Origin: JAAUTS01 sp038250235
GTDB lineage: Bacteria; Verrucomicrobiota; Verrucomicrobiia; Methylacidiphilales; JAAUTS01
Length of the DNA: 26,607 bases
Direction of reading: 5' to 3'
Assembly (NCBI GenBank): GCA_038250235.1
Contig: JBBSCO010000041.1
Coordinates: 1 to 26,607, forward strand
The position numbers and the translations under genes were made by a program. The notes below the pieces were generated by a model. The model was not told where the DNA came from. It searched no databases and saw only the letters and a program-made list of their open reading frames with translations. Of this stretch, positions 1-6,578 are shown in pieces; positions within the stretch are counted from its first letter, which is position 1, and each line of letters opens with the position of its first letter.

Positions 1-200
1 ACCGTGCGGGCACTGACGCGGCCTTTGGCGTTGGCAGTAGCCAGGGTCATGGCATTGGGTTCCAGAAGGTCAGCCTGGATGGCTTCGTTGAACCAGAGCC
101 TGAACTGGTCAAAGGGGTCGGGGGCCAGGTTTACACGGCGCAGCCCGCGTGTGCTGTATTCTTTTCTCAGAGCTGCAAGATCGGGGGTGGACTGGGACAT
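1..200 (-). CDS. pdxH: Pyridoxamine 5'-phosphate oxidase, N-terminal part (runs off the left edge)
   Basis: PdxH is the cytoplasmic FMN enzyme that oxidises pyridoxamine or pyridoxine 5'-phosphate to pyridoxal phosphate, the last step of vitamin B6 synthesis and salvage. Only the first 66 codons are in the window. They read MSQSTPDLAALRKEYSTRGL and then RRVNLAPDPFDQF, followed by NAMTLATANAKGRVSART. This is the usual PdxH opening: LRxEY..GGLxxxxLxxDPxxxFxxW, then the start of the flavin-binding barrel with PxAMxLATxxxxGxPSxRx. The catalytic and FMN-phosphate residues lie outside the window, so integrity cannot be judged. The ATG ends at base 200. It has no Shine-Dalgarno sequence, and a promoter-like -10 box ends 6 bases before it, which suggests a leaderless message. 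The identification rests on motif memory only but the match is close. Confidence 0.88.
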   Translation of the reverse strand, partial: MSQSTPDLAALRKEYSTRGLRRVNLAPDPFDQFRLWFNEAIQADLLEPNAMTLATANAKGRVSART

Positions 201-206
201 ACACGG

Positions 207-235
207 ACTTTAACGCAATTTCCGTGGGGCGACAA
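207..235 (-). promoter_or_regulatory. Putative sigma-70 promoter of pdxH, leaderless geometry
   Basis: On the minus strand, TTGTCG (235-230) and TAAAGT (212-207) are separated by exactly 17 bases. Each box matches the consensus at four of six positions. The -10 box ends 6 bases before the pdxH ATG, so the expected start of transcription falls at or next to the start codon. This is inferred from sequence only. Confidence 0.45.
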
Positions 236-281
236 TACGCTGCTTTGGGTATTCGATGGTAAAAACGAAGCGGAGGGTCAA

Positions 282-318
282 TTGACGTCATGATGCACGG
301 TTTTTATGCTTTGATGCA
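282..318 (+). promoter_or_regulatory. Putative promoter and direct-repeat operator of the dead vapBC pair
   Basis: TTGACG (282-287), a 17-base spacer and TATGCT (305-310) make a good sigma-70-like promoter just before the antitoxin remnant. The heptamer TGATGCA occurs at 291-297 and again at 312-318, 21 bases apart (two helical turns), flanking the -10 box. That placement would suit binding of a ribbon-helix-helix antitoxin for autoregulation. The operator role is inference. The control region appears better preserved than the genes it drove. Confidence 0.5.
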
Positions 319-559
319 TAAGGACCACGATCACCATTCAGGATCATCTTTTGCGACAGGCTAAAAAAGCTTCGTTGCGCCGCAAGTGCTCTCTTGGTGA
401 AGTCATTGAAGATGCCCTGCGTATGGCGCTTCTGTCCAAACCCTAAGGGAAAAAAAGGGAGCCTTGGTTCCGATTAAAACGTTCAGGGGAACTGGTTCAC
501 AGTCTGGAGTAGATCTGACCTCGTCGGCAGACCTGCTTGAAGTGATGGAGCGCCGGTGA
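314..559 (+). pseudogene. Decayed ribbon-helix-helix antitoxin (VapB-like)
   Basis: VapB antitoxins neutralise a PIN-domain RNase and repress their own operon. Two blocks of a typical sequence remain in different frames. Bases 321-446 read RTTITIQDHLLRQAKKAS and then CSLGEVIEDALRMALLSKP, ending at TAA 444-446. Bases 461-559 read ALVPIKTFRGTGSQSGVDL and then TSSADLLEVMERR, ending at TGA 557-559. Joined, these give the usual antitoxin plan: an RTTxTIDDxLL beta strand, a LGEVIEDALR helix, and the toxin-binding tail with FRGTG and GVDL. The likely start (ATG 314) is also out of frame with the first block, so at least two indels separate start, body and tail. The last codon overlaps the toxin start (GTGA at 556-559), as in working pairs. 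No functional antitoxin can be made. Confidence 0.8.
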
Positions 560-1127
560 TTTTGTTGGACGTCAATATCCTGGTCCATGGCCACTGACAG
601 GATGCTAAACGGCATATTGAATATAGGCGGTGGCTTAAAAGTGCCATGGCCGGGCCGAAAGGTTGTGCGGTCTCCGGGTTGGTCTTACTAATAGATCTGT
701 GGGATAGACTACAGCCGCGGCGGGAGATTTTTTTTTGGCCAAGGCGCGGGGAGCGATGAGCAATACCGGCCAGGGGCAAAAGCTCCCCCGCCCTACGGGT
801 TGAGCCTTTGGAACCCCCACGCTGCGTTGCTTCTCAGTCACAGGTCCGGTGGACATGCTCTTTCGTCGCGCCCTGCCTGCGCCTTCCACAGACTCAACGA
901 CTGTAGTCTATCCCACGGACCTATTAGTTAGTCGACGCCTCAGAGTTTTCACACACCCGAAAGTTTTCAAAGAACCAACGCCGCTTGCTGTTGCCTTGGA
1001 TTTTATCGGGGACTTGCGAGGGCGTGATGAAGTTTGGTTTTTGGCTCCGGGAAAGAATCACTGGGACATCTTCACCCGTCTCTGCCTTAAGGAGGATACG
1101 CGCGGGAATCACACCCCGGATGGATTT
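556..1127 (+). pseudogene. Decayed PIN-domain toxin (VapC-like) split by a 240-bp insertion
   Basis: The 5' part (556-687) starts at GTG and reads VILLDVNILVHGH, then a TGA stop (595-597), then QDAKRHIEYRRWLKSAMAGP and VSGLVL. The stop probably arose from CGA, since HRQDA is the usual family sequence. LLDVNxLV carries the first catalytic Asp. The 3' part (930-1127) reads RLRVFTHPKVFKEPTPL, then VALDFIGDLRGRD, FLAPGKNHWDIFTRLC and HTPDGFL. This is the family's middle and C-terminal region up to the conserved D of PDxxL. About 35 residues that normally follow are lost. Between the parts sits the element at 688-927. Removing it and one TTA copy leaves the two halves one base out of phase, so another indel happened near the junction. 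Dead by three independent lesions. Confidence 0.8.
688..927. mobile_element. MITE-like non-autonomous element, 240 bp, inserted in the vapC relic
   Basis: Bases 688-714 and 901-927 are 27-bp terminal inverted repeats that match at 25 positions (ends CTAATAG...CTATTAG). The element is bracketed by the trinucleotide TTA (685-687 and 928-930), a likely target-site duplication. Inside, 737-771 and 843-877 form a second, imperfect inverted repeat (shared GGCGCG, GAGCA and ACCGG blocks), so the whole element can fold on itself. No transposase is encoded; the reading frames inside are short and arginine/proline-rich. A 3-bp TTA duplication would suit mobilisation by a transposase of the IS5 superfamily (TNA-target group), but that is inference. 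The host gene's conserved frame on both sides fixes the boundaries independently. Confidence 0.82.
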
Positions 1128-1182
1128 CTTTATTCTGGAGGATCGACGGATCCCTAGAAAAGAGTAAGGTATCAAATCCATT

Positions 1183-1524
1183 ATGGCACGCAGTGAACAC
1201 AAACGCAGGGAACAGGAGGAGCTGCGAAGGCTGGAACTGCTCGAAGAAGAGGAGCGCCGTCTCAACGCACCGCCGGATCACTGTGTCTTCTGCAAGCGCC
1301 CGGATTTACATGACATGCAGGAATCCTCACGGGTCAAAGGCAAATGGGAGATCAAGTTTGAGGGCAGCCCGATCTGTCTCCAATGCCATACGCAACTACA
1401 TCGCCTGCATAAAAACCGGGAACTGGCCCGGAACCTGGACACGATAGAGGCGGTTTTGGCCGATGAATCCTTTGCCAAATATCTGAAGTGGGCGGAGAAG
1501 CTGCCGCCGGAGACGGTGTATTGA
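1183..1524 (+). CDS. Small HNH-type zinc protein with degenerate catalytic motif
   Basis: This 113-residue cytoplasmic protein starts with a highly charged helix (residues 1-28, probably coiled coil). A zinc-ribbon/HNH core follows: C34-x-x-C37, then C65-x-x-C68-H69 and H73. Its tail NRELARNLDTIEAVL and YLKWAEKLP matches the end of a family of about 100-residue HNH proteins, in which LCxxCHxxxH is followed by NxELARxxxTLEAL and a W near the end. In that family the first Cys pair is usually followed by a His-His motif with the general base; here only LHDMQ (H43) is seen. Zinc binding looks kept but nuclease activity is doubtful. ATG 1183 is preceded by GAGTAAGG about 15 bases upstream, a weak ribosome site. 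It stands alone between the vapBC relic and a convergent regulator gene. Biological role unknown. Confidence 0.7.
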   Translation: MARSEHKRREQEELRRLELLEEEERRLNAPPDHCVFCKRPDLHDMQESSRVKGKWEIKFEGSPICLQCHTQLHRLHKNRELARNLDTIEAVLADESFAKYLKWAEKLPPETVY

Positions 1525-1568
1525 GAGCTTCACTTCGGCAGGTTTAACGCCCGGAATGAAACAGGGCG

Positions 1569-1594
1569 GGAGGGATGTCAGCCTCCGTTTTTTT
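1569..1594 (+). terminator. Rho-independent terminator after the HNH-type gene
   Basis: GGAGG (1569-1573) pairs with CCTCC (1582-1586) across an 8-base loop and is followed by a G and seven T. It lies about 45 bases after the stop of the plus-strand HNH-type gene and faces the convergent response regulator. The stem is short, so strength is uncertain. Confidence 0.55.
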
Positions 1595-1648
1595 GATCAG
1601 AGAAAACCGGGCTGGAATTCTGGCCCATGGTTTGATTGAGCACCTCAA

Positions 1649-3154
1649 TCAGTCTACCTGCATCTTTTTATGTATGCCGAATTTATCCACCCGCTTGCGC
1701 AGGGTTGCACGGGTGATGCCTAAAAGTTTCGAGGCTTGCACCTGGTTGCCGTTGGTCTGATCCAAGGCACGAATGATAAACTCCTTTTCCGCCGCTGGGA
1801 GCAGTTTCATTGAGGAGGTCTTCTTGGCGGCTTCGAAAAGGGTGCTGTAGGCCTCTTCTACGGATTGGTTGGAAACAGGTTTCGCAGCAGGAGGGGCAGT
1901 ATTCTGGGTAGCCAGGACTGCCAGTTCTGCAGATGCGGAACCGGCAAGTCCCGCAGAAGGTTGATGGCTGCCCAGAACTTCGGAGGGAAGATCTTTGGCA
2001 CTGACGGTATCTCCGTTGGCCAGCACCATGGCCCGTTGCAGGGAGTTTTCCAACTCGCGAACGTTTCCCGGCCAGCGGTAATTGACCAGAAGCTTCAGCG
2101 CTTCGTCGGAAATCTTGGTGGGTCCTCCGTTGTTGCGGGTCCGCCATTTGCTCATGACGAAAGAAATCAGACTGGGCACATCACCCAGACGGCTGCGGAG
2201 CGGGGGCAAGTGGATGGTGAAAACATTCAGGCGGTAGTATAGATCTTCGCGGAATTCCCGCTTCTGGCTGGCAGTGGCCAGGTCGCGGTTGGTCGCGGCA
2301 ATGATGCGGACATCGGAACTGATGGTGGTGTTGCCACCCACACGCATGAACTCACCGTCCTGAAGCACTCGTAATAGTTTGGATTGGATAGTTAGTGGCA
2401 TTTCGCCGATTTCATCCAGAAAGAGGGTTCCTCCGTCACATTGCTCAAAGCGTCCGATGCGCTGGGCGAAGGCGCCGGTAAAAGCACCTTTTTCGTGACC
2501 GAAGAGCTCGCTTTCCAGAAGATTTTCCGGAATGGCGGCGCAGTTGATGGCGACGAATGTTTTGTTATTACGCCTGCTGTTGGTATGGATGGCGCGGGCG
2601 ACCAGCTCCTTGCCCGTTCCGCTCTCGCCTGTGACCAGCACGGTGGTATCGGTGTGGGCGACCTGTCCGATCAGTTTGTAAACTCCCTGCATGGCGGGGG
2701 AGGTTCCCACAATGCCGGTGCGGAAAGCATCGGGATCCAACTGTGCGGCCTGGTTCGTGGCGGATTCCGAAGCCGCACTGGCAGCATCGAGCGCCCGCCG
2801 GATCAGGTCGAGAAGCTGGGGGATGTCGAAGGGTTTCAGGACGTAATCGAAGGCCCCGAGCTTCATGGCTTCAATCGCGGTCTGGGAGGTGCCGTAGGCG
2901 GTCATCATGAGGATGATCTGCTTGGGGTTGATCTTCCGCATCTCGCGCAGCGTATCGAGCCCGCTTTCCTTGCCCATACGGATGTCCATGACGACGACGT
3001 CCGGTTTTTCTTTTTTGAGAACACGAACCCCTTCCTCCCCGCTGGACGCGGTAACGATGGTCAGGGGTTCTTTTCCGAGGAGGCGGGTGAATGAGTAGTG
3101 AACATCCACCTCATCATCCACTATGAGCAGTTTCTTTTTGATATCCTGAACCAT
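1649..3154 (-). CDS. Sigma-54-dependent response regulator, NtrC/AtoC family
   Basis: This 501-residue activator turns on sigma-54 promoters after phosphorylation. The receiver domain (about 8-122) has acidic residues in IVDDE, the phospho-acceptor D57 in VVVMDIRM, T85 and K107 (VLKPF). The AAA+ domain (about 148-380) has Walker A GESGTGKE (176-183), the sigma-54 contact loop GAFTGA (223-228) and Walker B LFLDEIG (D247-E248). A Fis-type helix-turn-helix ends the protein (NQVQASKLLGITRATLRKRV). A roughly 60-residue Ala/Ser/Pro-rich linker separates the AAA+ and DNA-binding parts. It begins 17 bases after the aroF stop and is probably co-transcribed with aroF and the membrane protein upstream. 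The divergent histidine kinase at 4875 is the likely partner. Targets cannot be read from this window. Confidence 0.93.
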   Translation of the reverse strand: MVQDIKKKLLIVDDEVDVHYSFTRLLGKEPLTIVTASSGEEGVRVLKKEKPDVVVMDIRMGKESGLDTLREMRKINPKQIILMMTAYGTSQTAIEAMKLGAFDYVLKPFDIPQLLDLIRRALDAASAASESATNQAAQLDPDAFRTGIVGTSPAMQGVYKLIGQVAHTDTTVLVTGESGTGKELVARAIHTNSRRNNKTFVAINCAAIPENLLESELFGHEKGAFTGAFAQRIGRFEQCDGGTLFLDEIGEMPLTIQSKLLRVLQDGEFMRVGGNTTISSDVRIIAATNRDLATASQKREFREDLYYRLNVFTIHLPPLRSRLGDVPSLISFVMSKWRTRNNGGPTKISDEALKLLVNYRWPGNVRELENSLQRAMVLANGDTVSAKDLPSEVLGSHQPSAGLAGSASAELAVLATQNTAPPAAKPVSNQSVEEAYSTLFEAAKKTSSMKLLPAAEKEFIIRALDQTNGNQVQASKLLGITRATLRKRVDKFGIHKKMQVD

Positions 3155-3171
3155 GAATCTGAAAATATGCC

Positions 3172-4185
3172 TTATCGTCCCATGATTTTCAAGAAAGGTT
3201 CTAATTCCGCGACCAAACGGGCAAAGCCGTCAAAATCCAGCTGCTGTGCCCCGTCGCTCCAGGCCTCAACCGGATGGGGATGGACTTCGATCAGAAGGCC
3301 GTCGGCACCGAGCACCACGGCGGCTTTGCAAAGCTCGATCACCAGATCCGCACGACCGCAACCCTGGCTGGGATCCACCACGACGGGCAGGTGCGACTCT
3401 TTTTTGGCAACGGCAACGGCTCCCAGATCGAGGGTGTTCCTTGTGTACGTTTCAAAGGTGCGGATCCCGCGCTCACAGAGGATGACGTTGGGATTTCCTT
3501 CAGAAAGGATATACTCGGCCGCGAGAAGCCATTCTTCGATTTTCATACTCATGCCGCGTTTGAGTAGAATGGGTTTTCCGGTCCGGGCCGCGTATTTCAG
3601 GAGTCGGAAATTCTGGGCGTTGCGGGTTCCGATCTGGAGGATGTCGGCATAGTCCGCCACGAGGTTGACGTCTTCCTCCGCCAACAGCTCCGTCACGATG
3701 CCGAGACCTGTCTCCGTCCGCGCCTTCGCTAGAAGTTTGAGTCCGGACTCACCAAGGCCCTGGAATTCGTAAGGTGAACTGCGTGGCTTGAATGCGCCAC
3801 CCCGGAGAAAGGTGGCACCTGACTTTTTGACGGCTAGAGCTGAACTGAGCAACTGCTCCTCCGACTCCACCGAGCAGGGGCCGGCCATGAGGCATAGCGG
3901 TTGGCCAGCTCCAATTTTTTGTCCGTGACAGGAAATCAGTGTGTCGCGTTGCTGGGCTTCGCGGCTGGCCAGTTTGTAGCGTTTCTGCACTCGCAGGACT
4001 GATTCGACCTGGGGCCAGGAACTGAGTGATTCCAGGGTCTGATGCCTTTGTTCGTCGCCGATGGCGGCGATGATGGTCTGGACGGCACCGGTGATGGGAC
4101 GGGGTTCGTAACCGAGTTTGACCACCTCTGCCAGAACCGCGTCAATTTCACCCGTGCTGGCGTGGGGTCGGAGAACAACGATCAT
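3172..4185 (-). CDS. aroF: 3-deoxy-7-phosphoheptulonate (DAHP) synthase, type I-beta with N-terminal regulatory domain
   Basis: This enzyme joins phosphoenolpyruvate and erythrose 4-phosphate, the first step of the shikimate pathway to aromatic amino acids. At 337 residues it equals the Thermotoga maritima form. It has an N-terminal ferredoxin-like regulatory domain (about 1-70) and a TIM barrel with AGPCSVES (102-108), LRGGAFKPRSSPYEFQG (128-143) and LLKRG (207-211). From remembered Thermotoga numbering, the metal ligands are C102, H272, E298 and D309. Here the equivalent positions, shifted by two, are C104, Q274, E300 and D311. The usual DPSH reads DPSQ (codon CAG), so one metal ligand has changed. 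The ATG at 4185 lies 15 bases after the stop of the membrane-protein gene, which suggests an operon. The N-terminal domain implies feedback control by an aromatic amino acid. Confidence 0.93.
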   Translation of the reverse strand: MIVVLRPHASTGEIDAVLAEVVKLGYEPRPITGAVQTIIAAIGDEQRHQTLESLSSWPQVESVLRVQKRYKLASREAQQRDTLISCHGQKIGAGQPLCLMAGPCSVESEEQLLSSALAVKKSGATFLRGGAFKPRSSPYEFQGLGESGLKLLAKARTETGLGIVTELLAEEDVNLVADYADILQIGTRNAQNFRLLKYAARTGKPILLKRGMSMKIEEWLLAAEYILSEGNPNVILCERGIRTFETYTRNTLDLGAVAVAKKESHLPVVVDPSQGCGRADLVIELCKAAVVLGADGLLIEVHPHPVEAWSDGAQQLDFDGFARLVAELEPFLKIMGR

Positions 4186-4200
4186 GGTTTCATTTTAGCG

Positions 4201-4752
4201 TCAAAAGACGGTCAAACCAAGAACCAATAAAACAGCACCAAAGACCAGGCCCAGGCCTGCGGCGATTTGAGCCCGCCGCTCATTCTGATAAATCCATTGT
4301 ATGACATCACGCAGGCGGTAGGGCGATGAAACCAGAACCATCCCGGCGATGATGTAGGCATAGGCGGTGCAGACGAGAACGAGCTTCAGCGGCTCATCGC
4401 GCATGAAGCTGGCATCCAGAAGGACGTAGGCCACCAATAAAAGCAGGGAACCCAGGGCCCGGCCCGTCAGTAACTCTCTCAGGAAAAAGATGACCAGGGC
4501 ACCGCCTGCCAGAGCAACGATGGTAAAGATTTTTTGGTAACGAGTGTATTCCATCAAGTCGATGGAGGCCATTAACCAGGTGAACCATGCGGTGGACACT
4601 GTCATCAGGACTGCACCCAGCGGGTAATTGCGTGGGGCGGCCAGCAGGAAGTCCCGGCAAAGTGTGGGCCGGACCAAAGCCAGACCATGACTCAGAAGAT
4701 ACAGGGCTCCCAGCACTAGGGAAATTTCTTGGAGTGTGAATGGGTAGATCAT
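4201..4752 (-). CDS. Conserved-looking integral membrane protein, function unknown
   Basis: I do not recognise this 183-residue protein. Hydrophobic stretches suggest six membrane helices, at about residues 8-28, 45-63, 74-92, 99-117, 122-142 and 161-183. Short basic loops lie between them (for example RYQK and NERRAQ). No signal peptide or catalytic motif is seen. It is the first gene of the minus-strand unit with aroF (15-base gap) and the NtrC-type regulator, and it is transcribed divergently from the histidine kinase. ATG 4752 is chosen because an in-frame TGA lies just upstream. A strong Shine-Dalgarno-like GGGAGGTGG lies about 40 bases upstream, too far to serve this start. Membrane nature is clear; a sensor or transport accessory role would be speculation. 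Confidence 0.75.
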   Translation of the reverse strand: MIYPFTLQEISLVLGALYLLSHGLALVRPTLCRDFLLAAPRNYPLGAVLMTVSTAWFTWLMASIDLMEYTRYQKIFTIVALAGGALVIFFLRELLTGRALGSLLLLVAYVLLDASFMRDEPLKLVLVCTAYAYIIAGMVLVSSPYRLRDVIQWIYQNERRAQIAAGLGLVFGAVLLVLGLTVF

Positions 4753-4769
4753 GAAGGAATGTCGAAGAG

Positions 4770-4798
4770 ATCATTCTCAAAACCACCTCCCTTGTCAG
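4770..4798 (-). promoter_or_regulatory. Putative promoter of the membrane protein-aroF-regulator unit
   Basis: On the minus strand, CTGACA (4798-4793) and AATGAT (4775-4770) are 17 bases apart. The first box has one mismatch to consensus and the second has two. The -10 box ends 17 bases before the ATG at 4752. It lies in the 122-bp divergent region shared with the histidine kinase gene. No clear sigma-54 site (GG-N10-GC type) was recognised there by eye. Confidence 0.4.
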
Positions 4799-4874
4799 CA
4801 AGATTGTGTGCTTTGCGCTTTCCTGAACCCGTTTTCCTGCTAAGCTATCTTCTCGCCTTACTGAAATATTTGTT

Positions 4875-6515
4875 GTGAAAGAACTGTCATCGTTGTTGGC
4901 CCAGTCGGAAGTGGGTTTTTTGGAAAGCTTTCTGGATCAATCCACCGGCCCCTGCGAGCTGGTGATGCGGGTCGGGCCTGACGCGATCTATCATATCTGC
5001 TACGTCAACAGCTTTGCCGCCCAGACTTTCGGCTTAAAAAAAGTCCAGGCGGGCGAGCCTTCCCTGTCCTGGGACGATCTGCCCGACTCCCTCGCCCAGT
5101 ATTTCTCCGGTGTCTTCGAGGGCCTGGCTTTGGACAAGAAAATGGCCCTGCCTATTCTGGAATTGGAAGAGCCCAAGCAGCTCGCTTTCGCCACCAAGGT
5201 GCAGACCCGCAAGGAAAAAGCCCCGGACGGCTGGTATTACTGGTTCCATTTTGCGTTCAGCGATGTCACCCCCTGGCTGGGACTGCAGGAAGAAGTCATG
5301 AACGCCCGGAAGCTGGAAAGTATCGGCGCCCTGGCCAGCGGCGTGGCCCATGATTTCAACAACCTCATTATGGCCATCCAGGGTCATGCCGAGTTTTTGC
5401 TCATGACCCGCAAGAACGATCCCGATCTCAGCACGGCCATGCAGCGCATCGTCAAAGTCTGCACCAACGGAGCCTCCCTCACCCGCAGCCTCCTCGGTTA
5501 CGCCCGGCGCCAGAGCCTTCTCATGGACATTCTGCATGTCGGGGAGCTGGCCCAGGATGTGATCGAGTTGTGCCGCCGTTCCTATGGATCGCGCTATCTT
5601 ATTGAAATAGACGAAGGCTTGGTCATGCCCAAGGAAGGTGAACCGGTCGACGAAGAAATGCTTATTATGGGTTGTTATTCAGCCCTCAGTCATTCTCTGC
5701 TTAATGTGATGAACAATTCCAGGGACGCCATGCCGGAAGGCGGGGTCGTCCGGCTTTCCCATCATGCGGAAAATGGCTGGGTTTTTCTCAGCGTCTCCGA
5801 CCAGGGATCCGGCATCAAGCCCGAAGATCTGGATCGTATCTTTGAACCGTTTTTCACCACCAAGCCCGTCGGTGCTGGAACAGGCTTGGGCCTGCCCATG
5901 GTGCAGGGCATCATGCAGCAGCACGGGGGCCGTGTTTCGGTCGAGTCCGAATTAGGCAAAGGCACCAGCGTGACCTTCTCCTGGCCCATTTACCGGAAAA
6001 CGGCCAAAGTGGAACCCCAGACCGTAATCCAAAAAGAGCCCCGTGAATTTCCGCTGCCTGCCGCCCTTGATGTCCCCAAAATGTCCTTCGTCATCGAGGA
6101 CAACGAAATTGTCATGGAGTCGGTCAAATCCCTGCTGCAGCTCAACGGTTTTGCCGTGGAATGTTTCAGTAAGGCGGAGAAAGTGATCGAACTGATCCGC
6201 AACGGCACGATCCCCGGCATGATTGTGGTCGATTACACCATGCCCGGAATGGATGGTCTCGAGTTCATCCGCACCCTGTATGGCGATTTCCGGAAACTGG
6301 AAAGGCCGCCCTACATCAAAGTGGTGCTAATGAGCGGTTATCCGCCGGAGCATTTCGCCAAGTTCATGGAAGAGTTCCAGGGCCTGCCGCTGTATTTGTT
6401 GCAGAAACCCTTCAGTGCAGAAACCTTGTCCAATCTGATCGGCGTGCGTCACCGCCGCTTTGTCCGCAAAATCACCTCCCGGATCAACATCCTGCCGCAT
6501 GTTCCGCGGGTTTAG
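4875..6515 (+). CDS. Hybrid histidine kinase (PAS-like, HisKA, HATPase, receiver)
   Basis: This 546-residue sensor kinase has no membrane segment, so it probably senses a cytoplasmic signal. The N-terminal 135 residues look like a PAS domain (CYVNSFAAQTFGL; YWFHFAFSDVTPW). The dimerisation domain carries the phospho-acceptor H159 in GVAHDFNNLI. The ATPase domain has N280 in NVMNNSRDAMPEGG, the G1 box SDQGSGI (308-314), FEPFFTTK (323-330) and GTGLGLPMV (335-343). A C-terminal receiver domain (about 403-525) has E408-D409, the acceptor D453 in VVDYTMPGMDG, and a K in LLQKPF. The NtrB-like core fits an NtrC-type partner, and the divergent gene unit holds one. The start is GTG 4875; no good ribosome site is seen. 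The attached receiver implies a multistep relay or an internal phosphate sink. Confidence 0.92.
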   Translation: MKELSSLLAQSEVGFLESFLDQSTGPCELVMRVGPDAIYHICYVNSFAAQTFGLKKVQAGEPSLSWDDLPDSLAQYFSGVFEGLALDKKMALPILELEEPKQLAFATKVQTRKEKAPDGWYYWFHFAFSDVTPWLGLQEEVMNARKLESIGALASGVAHDFNNLIMAIQGHAEFLLMTRKNDPDLSTAMQRIVKVCTNGASLTRSLLGYARRQSLLMDILHVGELAQDVIELCRRSYGSRYLIEIDEGLVMPKEGEPVDEEMLIMGCYSALSHSLLNVMNNSRDAMPEGGVVRLSHHAENGWVFLSVSDQGSGIKPEDLDRIFEPFFTTKPVGAGTGLGLPMVQGIMQQHGGRVSVESELGKGTSVTFSWPIYRKTAKVEPQTVIQKEPREFPLPAALDVPKMSFVIEDNEIVMESVKSLLQLNGFAVECFSKAEKVIELIRNGTIPGMIVVDYTMPGMDGLEFIRTLYGDFRKLERPPYIKVVLMSGYPPEHFAKFMEEFQGLPLYLLQKPFSAETLSNLIGVRHRRFVRKITSRINILPHVPRV

Positions 6516-6578
6516 GGTTCTGAGGGAAGAGCAAAAGGCAGAACCACCAAGGTCTCAGGCCTGGTGGATTCGGCCCGA

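Noticed and set aside
4..213. Plus-strand 69-codon frame at the left edge
   Set aside because: It is antisense to the clear N terminus of pdxH.
635..889. 84-codon minus-strand frame inside the first element as a possible encoded protein
   Set aside because: It spans both inverted repeat and vapC relic, has no domain, and starts and stops without relation to the element ends.
1607..1640. GGGC...GCCC stem with EcoRI-like GAATTC centre as terminator of the response regulator
   Set aside because: The stem is short with mismatches and only four T follow on the minus strand; too weak to call.
2441..3094. 217-codon plus-strand frame opposite the NtrC-type regulator
   Set aside because: Antisense shadow; all catalytic motifs of the regulator are on the other strand.
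4394..4801. Minus-strand frame starting 11 bases after a strong GGGAGG site, overlapping the membrane-protein gene
   Set aside because: Pro/Arg/Ser-rich composition typical of an out-of-phase frame; the other frame gives a clean six-helix membrane protein. The Shine-Dalgarno-like sequence is probably chance.
6515..6578. Inverted repeats GGTTCTG/CAGAACC and CACCA/TGGTG between the kinase and miaB as a bidirectional terminator
   Set aside because: No T run on either strand and large loops; could not be supported.
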